From assembly GCF_034048115.1 (NCBI RefSeq), contig NZ_CP139145.1:868001-932000 (forward strand): a stretch of DNA of 64,000 nt, read 5' to 3'. The DNA is from Pseudarthrobacter sp. IC2-21 (GTDB taxonomy: Bacteria > Actinomycetota > Actinomycetes > Actinomycetales > Micrococcaceae). The notes beneath the pieces are model-generated. The model was not told the DNA's origin. It did no database searches and was given only the letters and a program-made list of their open reading frames with translations. How positions within the stretch are numbered: the stretch's first letter is position 1; each line of letters begins with the position of its first letter. This document shows, one piece after another, positions 18,776-26,629 of this stretch. Made by a program: the position numbers and the translations under genes.

Positions 18776-18857
18776 TCTCTCACTTAACGCAGGAAAAACG
18801 GCATCCCTCTCTCACTGGTGAGAGAGGGATGCGGGAAAACCCGCATTAAGTGAGAGA
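18776..18857. repeat. Nested palindromic intergenic element (copy C)
   Basis: The inner arms GCATCCCTCTCTCAC (18801-18815) and GTGAGAGAGGGATGC (18818-18832) are perfect 15-mers around 2 nt. The outer arms TCTCTCACTTAA (18776-18787) and TTAAGTGAGAGA (18846-18857) are perfect 12-mers. The two sides match over nearly 40 bp, so the element could form one long hairpin or cruciform. It lies between the converging iol operon and the minus-strand isomerase gene. Confidence 0.8.
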
Positions 18858-18895
18858 CGGTGCTACAGGCGTTGGGGGACTGCTCAGGAGACACA

Positions 18896-18931
18896 ACAGC
18901 AGGGACGCCGCGAAAGCGACGCCCCTGCTGT
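18896..18931 (-). terminator. Terminator of the minus-strand isomerase/dehydrogenase operon
   Basis: ACAGCAGGGACGCCGC (18896-18911) pairs with GCGACGCCCCTGCTGT (18916-18931) with two mismatches around a GAAA tetraloop. It lies 22 bp beyond the stop of the gene at 18953-19972. Confidence 0.7.
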
Positions 18932-18952
18932 CGGGCTGCGGGCCGGGTGTGG

Positions 18953-19972
18953 CTAGGCCGTCGGGTTCAGTGACGCGGCAAGTGCGGCGTCAGCGTCGAG
19001 CAGGACCTTCGCTGCCACCTGCAGCCCTTCGATCCGGCCGAGGGACGTATCCTCATGTTCGATGTTGACCAGCATGTTCGGGTCCACCTCGTGCAGCGCG
19101 CGCAGGAACTCGGTCCAGAAGGCCGTATTGTGCCCGCGGCCCAGGGCCACGAAGTCCCACGCAGAGTTTTTGGGCCATTCGTTGGCCCACTCGTCGCCGC
19201 CGAGGTTGGTGCGGTTCTCGTCCGGAGCCAGCCGGCGGAAGCTGTTATCCAGCACTCCGTAGAGGGCGGCGTTGGCCGTGTTGACCCGGACGTCCTTGGC
19301 GGCCGCCTGGAAGACCAGTGGGCCGAGTTCGCGGACCACCGCCACCGGGTCCATCTGCTGCCAGAAGAGGTGCGAAGCATCCAGCTCCACACCCACGTGC
19401 GTGGCGCCGGTCAGCTCGATGAGCTTGTAGACGTCCGCGGTGTTGAAGACGATGTTTTGCGGGTGCAGTTCAAGGGCAACCTTGACGCCGTGGTCCGCCG
19501 CGAGCCGGTCGGTTTCCTTCCAAAACTCCGCCGCCACGTCCCATTGGTAGTCCAATACGTCCAGCGCTGCGGAATTCCACGCGTTGACCACCCAGTTGGT
19601 CACGGTCGCACCGGGCTCGCCGCCGGGCAGGCCGGACATGGTCACCACGCGGTTCTGTCCCAGCCGGTGCGCCAGCCGGATGGAGCGGCGGATATCCTCG
19701 GCATGCTTTTCGCCGATCTCCCGCTTGGGGTGCAGCGGGTTGCCGTTGCAGTTCAGGCCGGCGATCGAAACCCCCGTCCCCTCGAAGACAGCCAGGTAGT
19801 CGTCCCGGGCGGCGTCGCTGGTGAGGATGTCATCAAAGGTGGGCACGTGGACAGCGGGCAGGAAGCCGCCGGTGTTGATTTCGATGCCCGTCAGGCCCAG
19901 GTCCGCGATGACCTTGAGGGCCTCGGGCAGCGGCCGGTCGTGCAGGATTGCGTTGTAGACGCCGAGTTTCAT
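18953..19972 (-). CDS. Sugar phosphate isomerase/epimerase (xylose-isomerase-like TIM barrel)
   Basis: 339 residues, MKLGVYNAILHDRPL at the start. Candidate metal ligands lie in KVALELHPQN, HVGVELDASHLFWQ and LVNIEHEDTSLG, the pattern of the AP endonuclease 2/xylose isomerase fold. It overlaps the preceding Gfo/Idh gene by 4 bp (ATGA), so the two are a coupled pair: the dehydrogenase would make a keto-polyol and this protein would isomerise or dehydrate it. Their shared promoter carries both an IolR-type and a LacI-type operator. The exact substrate is unknown. Confidence 0.85.
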   Translation of the reverse strand: MKLGVYNAILHDRPLPEALKVIADLGLTGIEINTGGFLPAVHVPTFDDILTSDAARDDYLAVFEGTGVSIAGLNCNGNPLHPKREIGEKHAEDIRRSIRLAHRLGQNRVVTMSGLPGGEPGATVTNWVVNAWNSAALDVLDYQWDVAAEFWKETDRLAADHGVKVALELHPQNIVFNTADVYKLIELTGATHVGVELDASHLFWQQMDPVAVVRELGPLVFQAAAKDVRVNTANAALYGVLDNSFRRLAPDENRTNLGGDEWANEWPKNSAWDFVALGRGHNTAFWTEFLRALHEVDPNMLVNIEHEDTSLGRIEGLQVAAKVLLDADAALAASLNPTA

Positions 19973-21147
19973 AGCGTGACCTTCTTCCCGTGGTTCAGGG
20001 CCGATTCGCTGACGGCGCCCAGCAGTTCCATGTTGCGGACGCCCTCGTCGAAGGTGGCGCAGCGGGGAAGCGACTCGGCTTCGCTGAGGCCGGCCACTTC
20101 CTCAAGGAACGCGCGGGCCTGGTAGCCAAAGGCGTCGTTCTGGCCGAAACCCACTTCAGGGGCATCCATGGCCAGGCCGCCGGAAATGTACGGGTGGCCC
20201 GGACCGAGGATGACCTGGCGGTACCCGTTTTCGTTGCCGGAGCCGTCGTTGAGGAACAGTTGGATTTCAGCAGGGCGGCGCTGGTCGAATTTGGCCGCTC
20301 CGTTCTCGCAGAACACTTCGAAGTTCAGGCTGTTGGCATGCCCGGCCGCAACCCGGGAGACCTCGAAGCTGCCCGCGCCGTTTTCGAACTCGGCGGAAAA
20401 TGCTGCGTAGTCATCGTTCTCCACAGCCTCAAAAATGTCGCTGACGGCTGCATGATCGTGTCCCATGACGGCACCCAGCGGCAGGGGCCGTTTGCCGATG
20501 ACTGTGCTGAGCCGGCCACCGGTGACTGACTGGATGTCCCCGCAGAGGAACTCGGCAACGTATGCCAGGTGGCTTCCGACGTCGGCCAGCGCACCCGAGC
20601 CGGGGCCGCCCTTGTAGCGCCAACTCATGGGTGCGGACGGGCTGAACCCGTAGTCGGTCCAGTACCGGCCGCTGAAGTGCAGGACGTTGCCCAGGACACC
20701 GGTGCGGATGAGATCGCGGATATAGGCGATGCCCGGCGTGCGGCGGAAGGTGAACCCGATGCGCGCAATGGAACTGGCATTGCGGGCGGCCTCCGCCATG
20801 GCGCGGGCGTCGTCGAGTGAATCACTGAGCGGCTTCTCGCACAACACGTGCTTGCCGGCGGCCAGCAGGCCCTCCACGACTTCGCGGTGCAGGGAGTTCG
20901 CAATGACCACGCTGACCACGTCGATGTCGTCAGCCTCAGCGATGGCCTGCCAGGAGGTGTCGTGGCGCTCGTAGCCAAAGCGGCGGGCAGCCAGCGAGCC
21001 GAACTCGGCATTCACGTCACCAATGGAGACCAGTCGCACCTCGGGGAGGACCGGGCTGTAGAGGGTGGACGCTGTCCGGTAGGCCGCCGCATGGGCCTTG
21101 CCGGCCATTCCGGCGCCGATGACTGCGACGCCAAGGCTTTCAGCCAT
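19969..21147 (-). CDS. Gfo/Idh/MocA oxidoreductase, long subfamily
   Basis: 392 residues, about 55 more than IolG. Rossmann motif VIGAGMAGKAHAAAY, catalytic CEKPLSDS, and the GSGALADVGSHLAY segment with the His of the active site. The GKAHAxAY and SGALxDxxSH patterns resemble the long Gfo/Idh branch that includes levoglucosan dehydrogenase, rather than short inositol 2-dehydrogenases; that comparison is from memory. It is transcribed away from the LacI-type regulator and followed by a coupled TIM-barrel isomerase. The start has AAAGGAG about 8 nt upstream. NAD(P)-dependent oxidation of a cyclic polyol or anhydrosugar is the likely role. Confidence 0.85.
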   Translation of the reverse strand: MAESLGVAVIGAGMAGKAHAAAYRTASTLYSPVLPEVRLVSIGDVNAEFGSLAARRFGYERHDTSWQAIAEADDIDVVSVVIANSLHREVVEGLLAAGKHVLCEKPLSDSLDDARAMAEAARNASSIARIGFTFRRTPGIAYIRDLIRTGVLGNVLHFSGRYWTDYGFSPSAPMSWRYKGGPGSGALADVGSHLAYVAEFLCGDIQSVTGGRLSTVIGKRPLPLGAVMGHDHAAVSDIFEAVENDDYAAFSAEFENGAGSFEVSRVAAGHANSLNFEVFCENGAAKFDQRRPAEIQLFLNDGSGNENGYRQVILGPGHPYISGGLAMDAPEVGFGQNDAFGYQARAFLEEVAGLSEAESLPRCATFDEGVRNMELLGAVSESALNHGKKVTL

Positions 21148-21194
21148 TGATTTCTCCTTTGAAATTCAGCCGTGGCGGGACGTCCAACGGCTTT

Positions 21195-21208
21195 TTGTAG
21201 CGCTACAA
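21195..21208. promoter_or_regulatory. LacI-family operator (perfect 14-bp palindrome)
   Basis: TTGTAGCGCTACAA is a perfect palindrome with the central CG typical of LacI/PurR-type operators. It lies in the divergent region between the dehydrogenase (start 21147) and the LacI regulator gene (start 21295), about 18 bp downstream of the minus-strand -10. The regulator probably represses the isomerase/dehydrogenase pair and perhaps itself. Confidence 0.75.
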
Positions 21209-21225
21209 TTTTGTAGGCTGACTCG

Positions 21226-21254
21226 AGCGTAGTCATGTCTATATGTCCTGTCAA
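21226..21254 (-). promoter_or_regulatory. Promoter of the dehydrogenase/isomerase pair with an IolR-type operator
   Basis: On the minus strand TTGACA (21249-21254) and TACGCT (21226-21231) are separated by 17 bp. The operator TGTCCTGTCA (21244-21253, plus strand) is one mismatch from TGTCCTGACA and overlaps the -35, exactly as in the iolC promoter at 8695-8706. Confidence 0.65.
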
Positions 21255-21294
21255 TCATTCTTTGAGGTTCACGAAGAACAGAAAGGTGGCCGCG

Positions 21295-22308
21295 ATGGCA
21301 CCCCCTAATGCCCAGGCTCGGCGCCCAACGCTGTACGACGTGGCGAAGCTGGCGGGTGTTTCGCCGTCGTTGGTGTCATTGGTGCTGCAGAATCCGGACA
21401 GGGTGAGTGAGAAGCGCCGCGCGGCCGTGCGCAGCGCCATAGCTGAGCTCGGCTACCGGCCCAGCAGGGCCGCCACCGCCCTGGCGAGTAACAGGACCAA
21501 AAGCATCGGCCTGGTCATCGACGATTACCGGAACCTTTGGTTTGTGGACCTGCTTCGCGGGATGGAATCGGCACTCACGGAACACGGCTACCAGGTAATG
21601 CTTGCCGATTCCCGGCCGGGGGAAAATCGCATCAGGGAAGCGGCTGACGGGTTGCTGGCCATGCATGTCGATGGGCTGGTGATCGCAGCGGAGCCGGCTG
21701 GAACCGTGCTGACCGGCACCGGGGTTCCCACCCTTGTGGCCGGCTGGCGGAACGGCGTGCCGGCCGAGGTGGACCTCATTACCAACGACGACGACGCCGG
21801 CGGCGCCCTGGCGGCCGAACACTTACTCGGGCTCGGGCACACGAAAATCGGACACCTCACGGGGGCGGGCGGCGCCGCAGCCCATCGCAGGGCGGGCTTC
21901 GAAGCCAGGGCCCGGGACTCCGGCGCTGATTTGCGGATCGCGGGGGACTCGGGTGGTACCTCGGAGGAGGATGGCTACGCCTCTGCGTGCTGGCTGTTGG
22001 ATCACCACCCGGAGACCACGGCGATCTTTGCCGCCAACGACACGATGGCCTTGGGGGCCTTCGGTGCCATCAAGGCCCGCGGCCGGGCAGTTCCGGCGGA
22101 CATTTCCGTAATCGGCTACGACAACTCCGTCCTGGCGAAGTCACGCTATCTGGAGCTGACCTCCGTGGACAACCGGAGCGACCTGGTGGGCGTGGAGGTG
22201 GCAAAAGTGCTGCTGGAGCGCATTGCGGGCCCTTCGGTCAGCCCGCAGCGGAGGCTGATTGACCCGAGCCTGGTGGTCCGCGGCACTACATCCCGGCCCG
22301 CCCGGTGA
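21295..22308 (+). CDS. LacI-family transcriptional regulator
   Basis: 337 residues. The N-terminal HTH reads PTLYDVAKLAGVSPSLVSLVLQ with the hinge helix RPSRAATALASNRT; the rest is a periplasmic-binding-protein-like sensor (IGLVIDDYRN, LIAANDTMALGA-like FAANDTMALGAF, ISVIGYDNS, SVDNRSDLVG). It probably binds the palindrome at 21195-21208 and releases it when a polyol effector is present. ATG 21295 has GAAAGGTGG upstream; the ATG at 21235 would lie inside the operator/promoter region and is rejected. Divergent from the Gfo/Idh-isomerase pair and directly ahead of the ABC importer operon. Confidence 0.93.
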   Translation: MAPPNAQARRPTLYDVAKLAGVSPSLVSLVLQNPDRVSEKRRAAVRSAIAELGYRPSRAATALASNRTKSIGLVIDDYRNLWFVDLLRGMESALTEHGYQVMLADSRPGENRIREAADGLLAMHVDGLVIAAEPAGTVLTGTGVPTLVAGWRNGVPAEVDLITNDDDAGGALAAEHLLGLGHTKIGHLTGAGGAAAHRRAGFEARARDSGADLRIAGDSGGTSEEDGYASACWLLDHHPETTAIFAANDTMALGAFGAIKARGRAVPADISVIGYDNSVLAKSRYLELTSVDNRSDLVGVEVAKVLLERIAGPSVSPQRRLIDPSLVVRGTTSRPAR

Positions 22309-22346
22309 ATGTGCCCGGGAAGTAAAATTACGTACAAACATCCTAA

Positions 22347-22390
22347 TGTCAGGACAAAGTATTGACATCTGTGAGTTGAGTCACCATGAT
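22347..22390 (+). promoter_or_regulatory. ABC importer operon promoter with exact IolR-type operator
   Basis: Operator TGTCAGGACA (22347-22356), identical to the tautomerase site, followed by -35 TTGACA (22362-22367), a 17-bp spacer and -10 CATGAT (22385-22390). The start of the binding-protein gene is 67 bp further. Confidence 0.75.
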
Positions 22391-22456
22391 CGGTGTAGAG
22401 GGCTTTGAGCACCTGCGGAGCTGCAGGGCCGTAACCCCGATCAAAGGAGATAAATC

Positions 22457-23452
22457 GTGAAGAACTTTTCGTGGCGGAAGGCGGCCCTGGTGGCGGCCGT
22501 CGTTCCGATGATGGCTCTCAGTGCTTGTTCCAGCCAGGGCGGCAAAGCCGTCGACACCGGCAACGCGGCCGGCGGCGGCCAGGTCGCCAGCACGGACCGG
22601 ATCAAGGTGGCCCTCATCACCCACGCTGCGGCGGGCGATACGTTCTGGGACATTGTCCGCAAGGGCGCCGAGGAGGCTTCCTCGAAAGACAACGTGGAGC
22701 TGCTCTACACCAGCGATCCCGAAGCAGGGCGGCAGGCGCAGCTTGTCCAGCAGGCCATAGACCAGAAGGTTGACGGCATCGCGGTCACCCTTGCCACCCC
22801 GGACGCCCTCAAGGACGTGCTGAAGAAGGCCACCGACGCAGGCATTCCCGTAGTGAGCCTCAACGCGGGCGAGTCCGTCTCGGCGCAGCTTGGCGCCTTC
22901 ACCCACTTCGGTTCCAATGAGCAGTTGGCAGGCCAGGCCGTGGGCGGCAAGCTCGCGGAGCAGGGCTTCAAGCACCCCGTCTGCGTTATCCAGCAGCAGG
23001 GCCACGTGGGCCTTGAAGCACGCTGTGCAGGTGTCAAGGCGAAGGTGCCCGGCACAGAGATCCTCTACGTTGACGGCAAGGACATGACCTCGGTCCAGTC
23101 CACGGCAACGGCGAAGCTCCAGGCCGCGAAGGATGCCGATGTGATCATCGGCCTCGGCGCCCCGATCACGCTGACCCTCCTCAAATCGGTCACGGACGCC
23201 AGCAGCTCCGCAAAGGTGGCCAGCTTCGACCTCAACGCCGACCTTGCCCAGAAGATCGTGGATGGAACCGTACTCTTCACGGTTGACCAGCAGCCGTGGC
23301 TCCAGGGCTACATGTCCGTTGACTCTCTCTGGCAGGCCAAGCGCGGCGGGTTCAAGCTTGGCGGCGGACAGCCGGTTCTGACCGGTCCCACCATCGTGGA
23401 CAAGGCAAACGCCTCCAACGTTCTCAAATTCGCCCAGCAGGGCGTCCGCTAG
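22457..23452 (+). CDS. Sugar/polyol ABC transporter substrate-binding lipoprotein
   Basis: 331 residues. Signal peptide MKNFSWRKAALVAAVVPMMALSAC with lipobox LSAC, then a periplasmic-binding-protein type 1 fold (KVALITHAAAGDTFWDIVRKGAEE, QAQLVQQAIDQKVDGIAV, IPVVSLNAG, VASFDLNADL, TVDQQPWLQGYM) of the ribose/inositol binder class. It is anchored outside the membrane and hands its ligand to the permease. The GTG start has AAGGAGA about 7 nt upstream. First gene of the operon behind an IolR-type operator; a 16-bp hairpin follows it, as is common for binding proteins needed in excess. Confidence 0.93.
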   Translation: MKNFSWRKAALVAAVVPMMALSACSSQGGKAVDTGNAAGGGQVASTDRIKVALITHAAAGDTFWDIVRKGAEEASSKDNVELLYTSDPEAGRQAQLVQQAIDQKVDGIAVTLATPDALKDVLKKATDAGIPVVSLNAGESVSAQLGAFTHFGSNEQLAGQAVGGKLAEQGFKHPVCVIQQQGHVGLEARCAGVKAKVPGTEILYVDGKDMTSVQSTATAKLQAAKDADVIIGLGAPITLTLLKSVTDASSSAKVASFDLNADLAQKIVDGTVLFTVDQQPWLQGYMSVDSLWQAKRGGFKLGGGQPVLTGPTIVDKANASNVLKFAQQGVR

Positions 23453-23461
23453 ATCCAGGCC

Positions 23462-23497
23462 TCGGGCTGTGCGGCGGATGACCGCCGCACAGCCCGA
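23462..23497 (+). other. Strong intercistronic hairpin after the binding-protein gene
   Basis: TCGGGCTGTGCGGCGG (23462-23477), loop ATGA, and its perfect complement (23482-23497): a 16-bp stem in the 64-bp gap before the permease gene. It probably stabilises the upstream mRNA or causes partial termination, raising binding protein over permease. Confidence 0.8.
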
Positions 23498-23516
23498 CCA
23501 ACAAGGAGTTATTCCT

Positions 23517-24584
23517 ATGGCAAATACAGCAACCCTGCCACCGGCACCGGCCCCAGCGGCCGGGACACGTGGTGACGAGCGCATTGGGCAACGTAGCCCG
23601 TTCCAAAAACTCCTGGGCCGCCCTGAGGTTGGCGCGCTCGTAGGAGCTGTGGTTCTATTTATCTTCTTCGCGTTGGTGTCCCAGACCTTCACCCAGCCGA
23701 ACGCGTTGGCGACCATCCTGTATGGCAGTTCCACGATCGGGATCATGGCGGTGGGGGTATCGCTGCTGATGATCGGCGGCGAGTTCGACCTTTCGACCGG
23801 CGTCGCGGTGATTTCCTCGGCTCTGACGGCGTCCCTGTTTAGCTGGAATTTCTCGATGAATGCGTGGGTCGGTGTTGGCCTGGCGCTCGTCGTCTCGCTC
23901 GGGATCGGGTTTATTAACGGCTGGATCCTGATCAAGACGAAGCTGCCCAGCTTCATCGTGACCCTGGCGACGTTCCTGATGCTGACCGGGTTGAACCTGG
24001 CCCTGACCCGGCTGATCGGCGGCTCGGTGTCTTCGCCGTCGATTTCGAAGCTGGACGGTTTCGACTCGGCCCGGGCGGTGTTTGCTTCCTCGATCAGTGT
24101 GGGTGGCGTCGAGGTCAAGATCACCGTGTTTTTCTGGATCATCCTGGTCGCGGTGGCCTCGTGGGTGCTGCTGCGCACGAAGGTGGGGAACTGGATCTTC
24201 GCGGCCGGCGGCGACGCGAATGCTGCCCGCGCTGTCGGTGTCCCCGTCACCAAGACCAAGATCGGCCTGTTCATGGCAGTGGGTTTTTGCGGCTGGATCC
24301 TGGGCATGCACAACCTGTTCGCCTTCGATGCGGTGCAGTCAGGGGAGGGTGTGGGCAACGAGTTCCTGTACATCATCGCCGCGGTGATCGGCGGCTGCCT
24401 GCTGACCGGCGGCTACGGCTCGGCGGTGGGCGGCGCGATCGGCGCGTTTATCTTCGGCATGGCCAACAAGGGCATCGTGTATGCGCAGTGGAACCCGGAC
24501 TGGTTCAAGTTCTTCCTGGGCCTGATGCTGCTGCTGGCCACCATCGTGAACCTCATCGTCAAGCGCCGCGCGGAACTCAAGTAA
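23517..24584 (+). CDS. Sugar/polyol ABC transporter permease (RbsC family)
   Basis: 355 residues with about ten membrane segments after a 40-residue Pro/Ala-rich N-terminus. Family signatures include [48 protein letters not shown] (the cytoplasmic loop that meets the ATPase) and [21 protein letters not shown] split across two helices. A single permease gene implies a homodimer. ATG 23517 has AAGGAG 8 nt upstream. The third codon positions look less GC-rich than in neighbouring genes. Confidence 0.93.
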   Translation: MANTATLPPAPAPAAGTRGDERIGQRSPFQKLLGRPEVGALVGAVVLFIFFALVSQTFTQPNALATILYGSSTIGIMAVGVSLLMIGGEFDLSTGVAVISSALTASLFSWNFSMNAWVGVGLALVVSLGIGFINGWILIKTKLPSFIVTLATFLMLTGLNLALTRLIGGSVSSPSISKLDGFDSARAVFASSISVGGVEVKITVFFWIILVAVASWVLLRTKVGNWIFAAGGDANAARAVGVPVTKTKIGLFMAVGFCGWILGMHNLFAFDAVQSGEGVGNEFLYIIAAVIGGCLLTGGYGSAVGGAIGAFIFGMANKGIVYAQWNPDWFKFFLGLMLLLATIVNLIVKRRAELK

Positions 24585-24598
24585 AGGGGCCGGAGAGA

Positions 24599-25525
24599 AT
24601 GAACGCCAACCAGATCGACCAGCAGACCCTGCTGCACAATGAAACGGATCCGCTGACCCACACCCCGGTCCACCTGCTCTCCCTGGAGGGCGTGGGCAAG
24701 CACTACGGGAATATCATCGCCTTGAGTGATGTGACCATGGCGGTCGATAACGGCCGTGTCACCTGCGTGCTGGGAGATAACGGCGCCGGCAAGTCCACGC
24801 TGATCAAAATCATCGCCGGCCTGCACCAGCATGACGAGGGCGTGCTGAACATCATGGGTGAGGAACGGAAGTTCAGTTCGCCCCGTGACGCCCTCGACGT
24901 CGGGATCGCCACCGTCTACCAGGACCTGGCCGTCGTGCCCCTGATGCCGATCTGGCGGAACTTCTTCCTCGGCTCGGAACTGACCTCCGGGTTCGGGCCG
25001 TTCAAGAGCCTGGATGTCCAGCAGATGAAGGACATCACCAAGAAGGAACTCGCGGACATGGGCATTGACCTGCGCGACGTGGAGCAGCCCATCGGCCAGC
25101 TCTCCGGCGGTGAGCGCCAGTGCGTGGCGATCGCCCGGGCCGTGTACTTCGGGGCGAAGGTCCTGATCCTGGACGAGCCCACGGCGGCCCTGGGTGTGAA
25201 GCAGTCCGGCGTGGTCCTGCGCTACATCCTGCAGGCCCGCGACCGCGGCCTCGGGGTCATCTTCATCACCCACAACCCGCACCACGCCTTTCCCGTGGGG
25301 GACCGGTTCCTGCTGCTCAAGCGCGGCAAGTCAATCGGCTACTACGACAAAAAAGACATCACCCTGGACGAACTCACCGCCCAGATGGCAGGCGGTGCCG
25401 AACTCGCCGAACTCGCCCACGAACTCGAACAACTCGGCGGCCACAACGAGGCCCTCAAGGAAGTCCAGGCCGAAGTCGCCGACGTCACCGACACCGCCCC
25501 GCCAGGGGGCCCGAAGCACGCTTAG
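24599..25525 (+). CDS. Sugar/polyol ABC transporter ATP-binding protein, single-domain
   Basis: 308 residues: one ABC domain, unlike the tandem-domain RbsA/MglA that usually partner such permeases. Walker [12 protein letters not shown]-loop VYQDLAVVP, signature LSGGERQ, Walker [12 protein letters not shown] and switch His in [11 protein letters not shown]. The last 60 residues are Glu/Ala-rich and extend past the fold. A homodimer could serve one importer. ATG 24599 is 14 bp after the permease stop, with GGAGAG upstream. Confidence 0.92.
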   Translation: MNANQIDQQTLLHNETDPLTHTPVHLLSLEGVGKHYGNIIALSDVTMAVDNGRVTCVLGDNGAGKSTLIKIIAGLHQHDEGVLNIMGEERKFSSPRDALDVGIATVYQDLAVVPLMPIWRNFFLGSELTSGFGPFKSLDVQQMKDITKKELADMGIDLRDVEQPIGQLSGGERQCVAIARAVYFGAKVLILDEPTAALGVKQSGVVLRYILQARDRGLGVIFITHNPHHAFPVGDRFLLLKRGKSIGYYDKKDITLDELTAQMAGGAELAELAHELEQLGGHNEALKEVQAEVADVTDTAPPGGPKHA

Positions 25526-25541
25526 GGCAGAGCGACCCCGG

Positions 25542-25571
25542 GGGGTACTCCGGACACCCCGGGAGTACCCC
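25542..25571 (+). other. Intercistronic hairpin after the ABC importer genes
   Basis: GGGGTACTCC (25542-25551) and GGAGTACCCC (25562-25571), a perfect 10-bp stem with a 10-nt loop, in the 105-bp gap before the next dehydrogenase gene. No T-tract; possibly a processing or attenuation point. Confidence 0.6.
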
Positions 25572-25630
25572 GTTGTGCGCCTGCGCCCTGCTTCGGGACG
25601 AGACACACGAACATCAACGAAGGGAACATC

Positions 25631-26629
25631 ATGCCGATCCGGGTAGGTGTCATTGGCGCCGGAATCATGGGCGCGGACCACATCAGGAACCTCTCCTCCA
25701 ACATCGGTGGTGCCGAGGTCACCTTCGTGGCAGATCTGGATGCTGACCGCGCCGCTGCGGCAGCGCCGTCGTCGGCACGCATCACCACCGACCCCTCGGA
25801 GCTGATCCACTCCAGCGAGGTGGACGCCGTGGTGGTGGCCTCACACGACTCCACCCACGCCGGCCTGGTCCTGGAGTGCTTCGAGACGATGACGCCGGTG
25901 CTGTGCGAAAAGCCGCTGGCACCCACCGTCCTGGAAAGCCTGGAAGTGGTGGCTGCGGACGCCGATATGGTGGCCGCGACGGGAGCGTCCCTGCTTTCGC
26001 TCGGTTTCATGCGGCGCTTCGACCCGGGCTACGTGGCACTGCGGCAGGCCGTGCGGGGACGGGCGCAGGGCGGGCCGCTGATGGTCCACTGCATCAGCCG
26101 GAACGCCGCCGCGGCTCCCGGCACCACGGCGGAATCGGCCATCACCAACTCGGCCATCCATGAGCTGGACATCATTCCCTGGCTGCTGGGCTCTCCCATC
26201 ACGGAAGTGTCCTGGCAGGCCGGCAACAGCACCCGGCACGCGGAGGCCGGTCTGCCGGACCCGGCATTCATGACGCTCCGGACCGCCGACGGAACCCTCA
26301 CCACCCTGGAACTGTTCCTGAATGCCCAGTACGGCTACACCACCCGTTGCGAGGTTGTTTCGGAGCGCGGCATCACGGCACTGCAGAACTCCGCCCTGCT
26401 GGGCATCGAGCAGGAAGGAACCAGGCAGGAGCAGATCCCTGCGGACTGGCGACCCCGCTTCGCCGACGCGTACCGGCTGCAGCTGCAGGCCTGGATCTCT
26501 GCGCTTGCCGCGGGAGACAAGCCTTCCCTCGCCGGTGCCCAGGACGGACTGAACGCCGCACTCGTCGCCCAAGCCATGATCCAGTCGCTGCACAGCGACG
26601 GGACGGCCACGAAGGTCAAGTATCTATGA
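25631..26629 (+). CDS. Gfo/Idh/MocA oxidoreductase, inositol-2-dehydrogenase-like
   Basis: 332 residues. VIGAGIMGADHIRNL and FMRRFDPGY closely parallel IolG (VIGAGRMGADH, FMRRFDAEY in the gene at 15244), with CEKPLAP and NSAIHELDIIPWL supplying the catalytic Lys, Asp and His. It is a likely second inositol dehydrogenase, perhaps for another stereoisomer such as scyllo- or D-chiro-inositol. ATG 25631 follows GAAGGGAAC. Its stop overlaps the next start (ATGA). Confidence 0.88.
   Translation: MPIRVGVIGAGIMGADHIRNLSSNIGGAEVTFVADLDADRAAAAAPSSARITTDPSELIHSSEVDAVVVASHDSTHAGLVLECFETMTPVLCEKPLAPTVLESLEVVAADADMVAATGASLLSLGFMRRFDPGYVALRQAVRGRAQGGPLMVHCISRNAAAAPGTTAESAITNSAIHELDIIPWLLGSPITEVSWQAGNSTRHAEAGLPDPAFMTLRTADGTLTTLELFLNAQYGYTTRCEVVSERGITALQNSALLGIEQEGTRQEQIPADWRPRFADAYRLQLQAWISALAAGDKPSLAGAQDGLNAALVAQAMIQSLHSDGTATKVKYL

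Noticed and set aside
19055..20125. 356-codon plus-strand frame opposite the isomerase/dehydrogenase pair
   Set aside because: No family signature and low-complexity composition; the minus strand holds two coupled, well-formed enzymes.
24161..24598. Upstream extension of the ABC ATPase frame
   Set aside because: It overlaps the permease gene out of frame and is Arg/Gly-rich; ATG 24599 with GGAGAG is the natural start.
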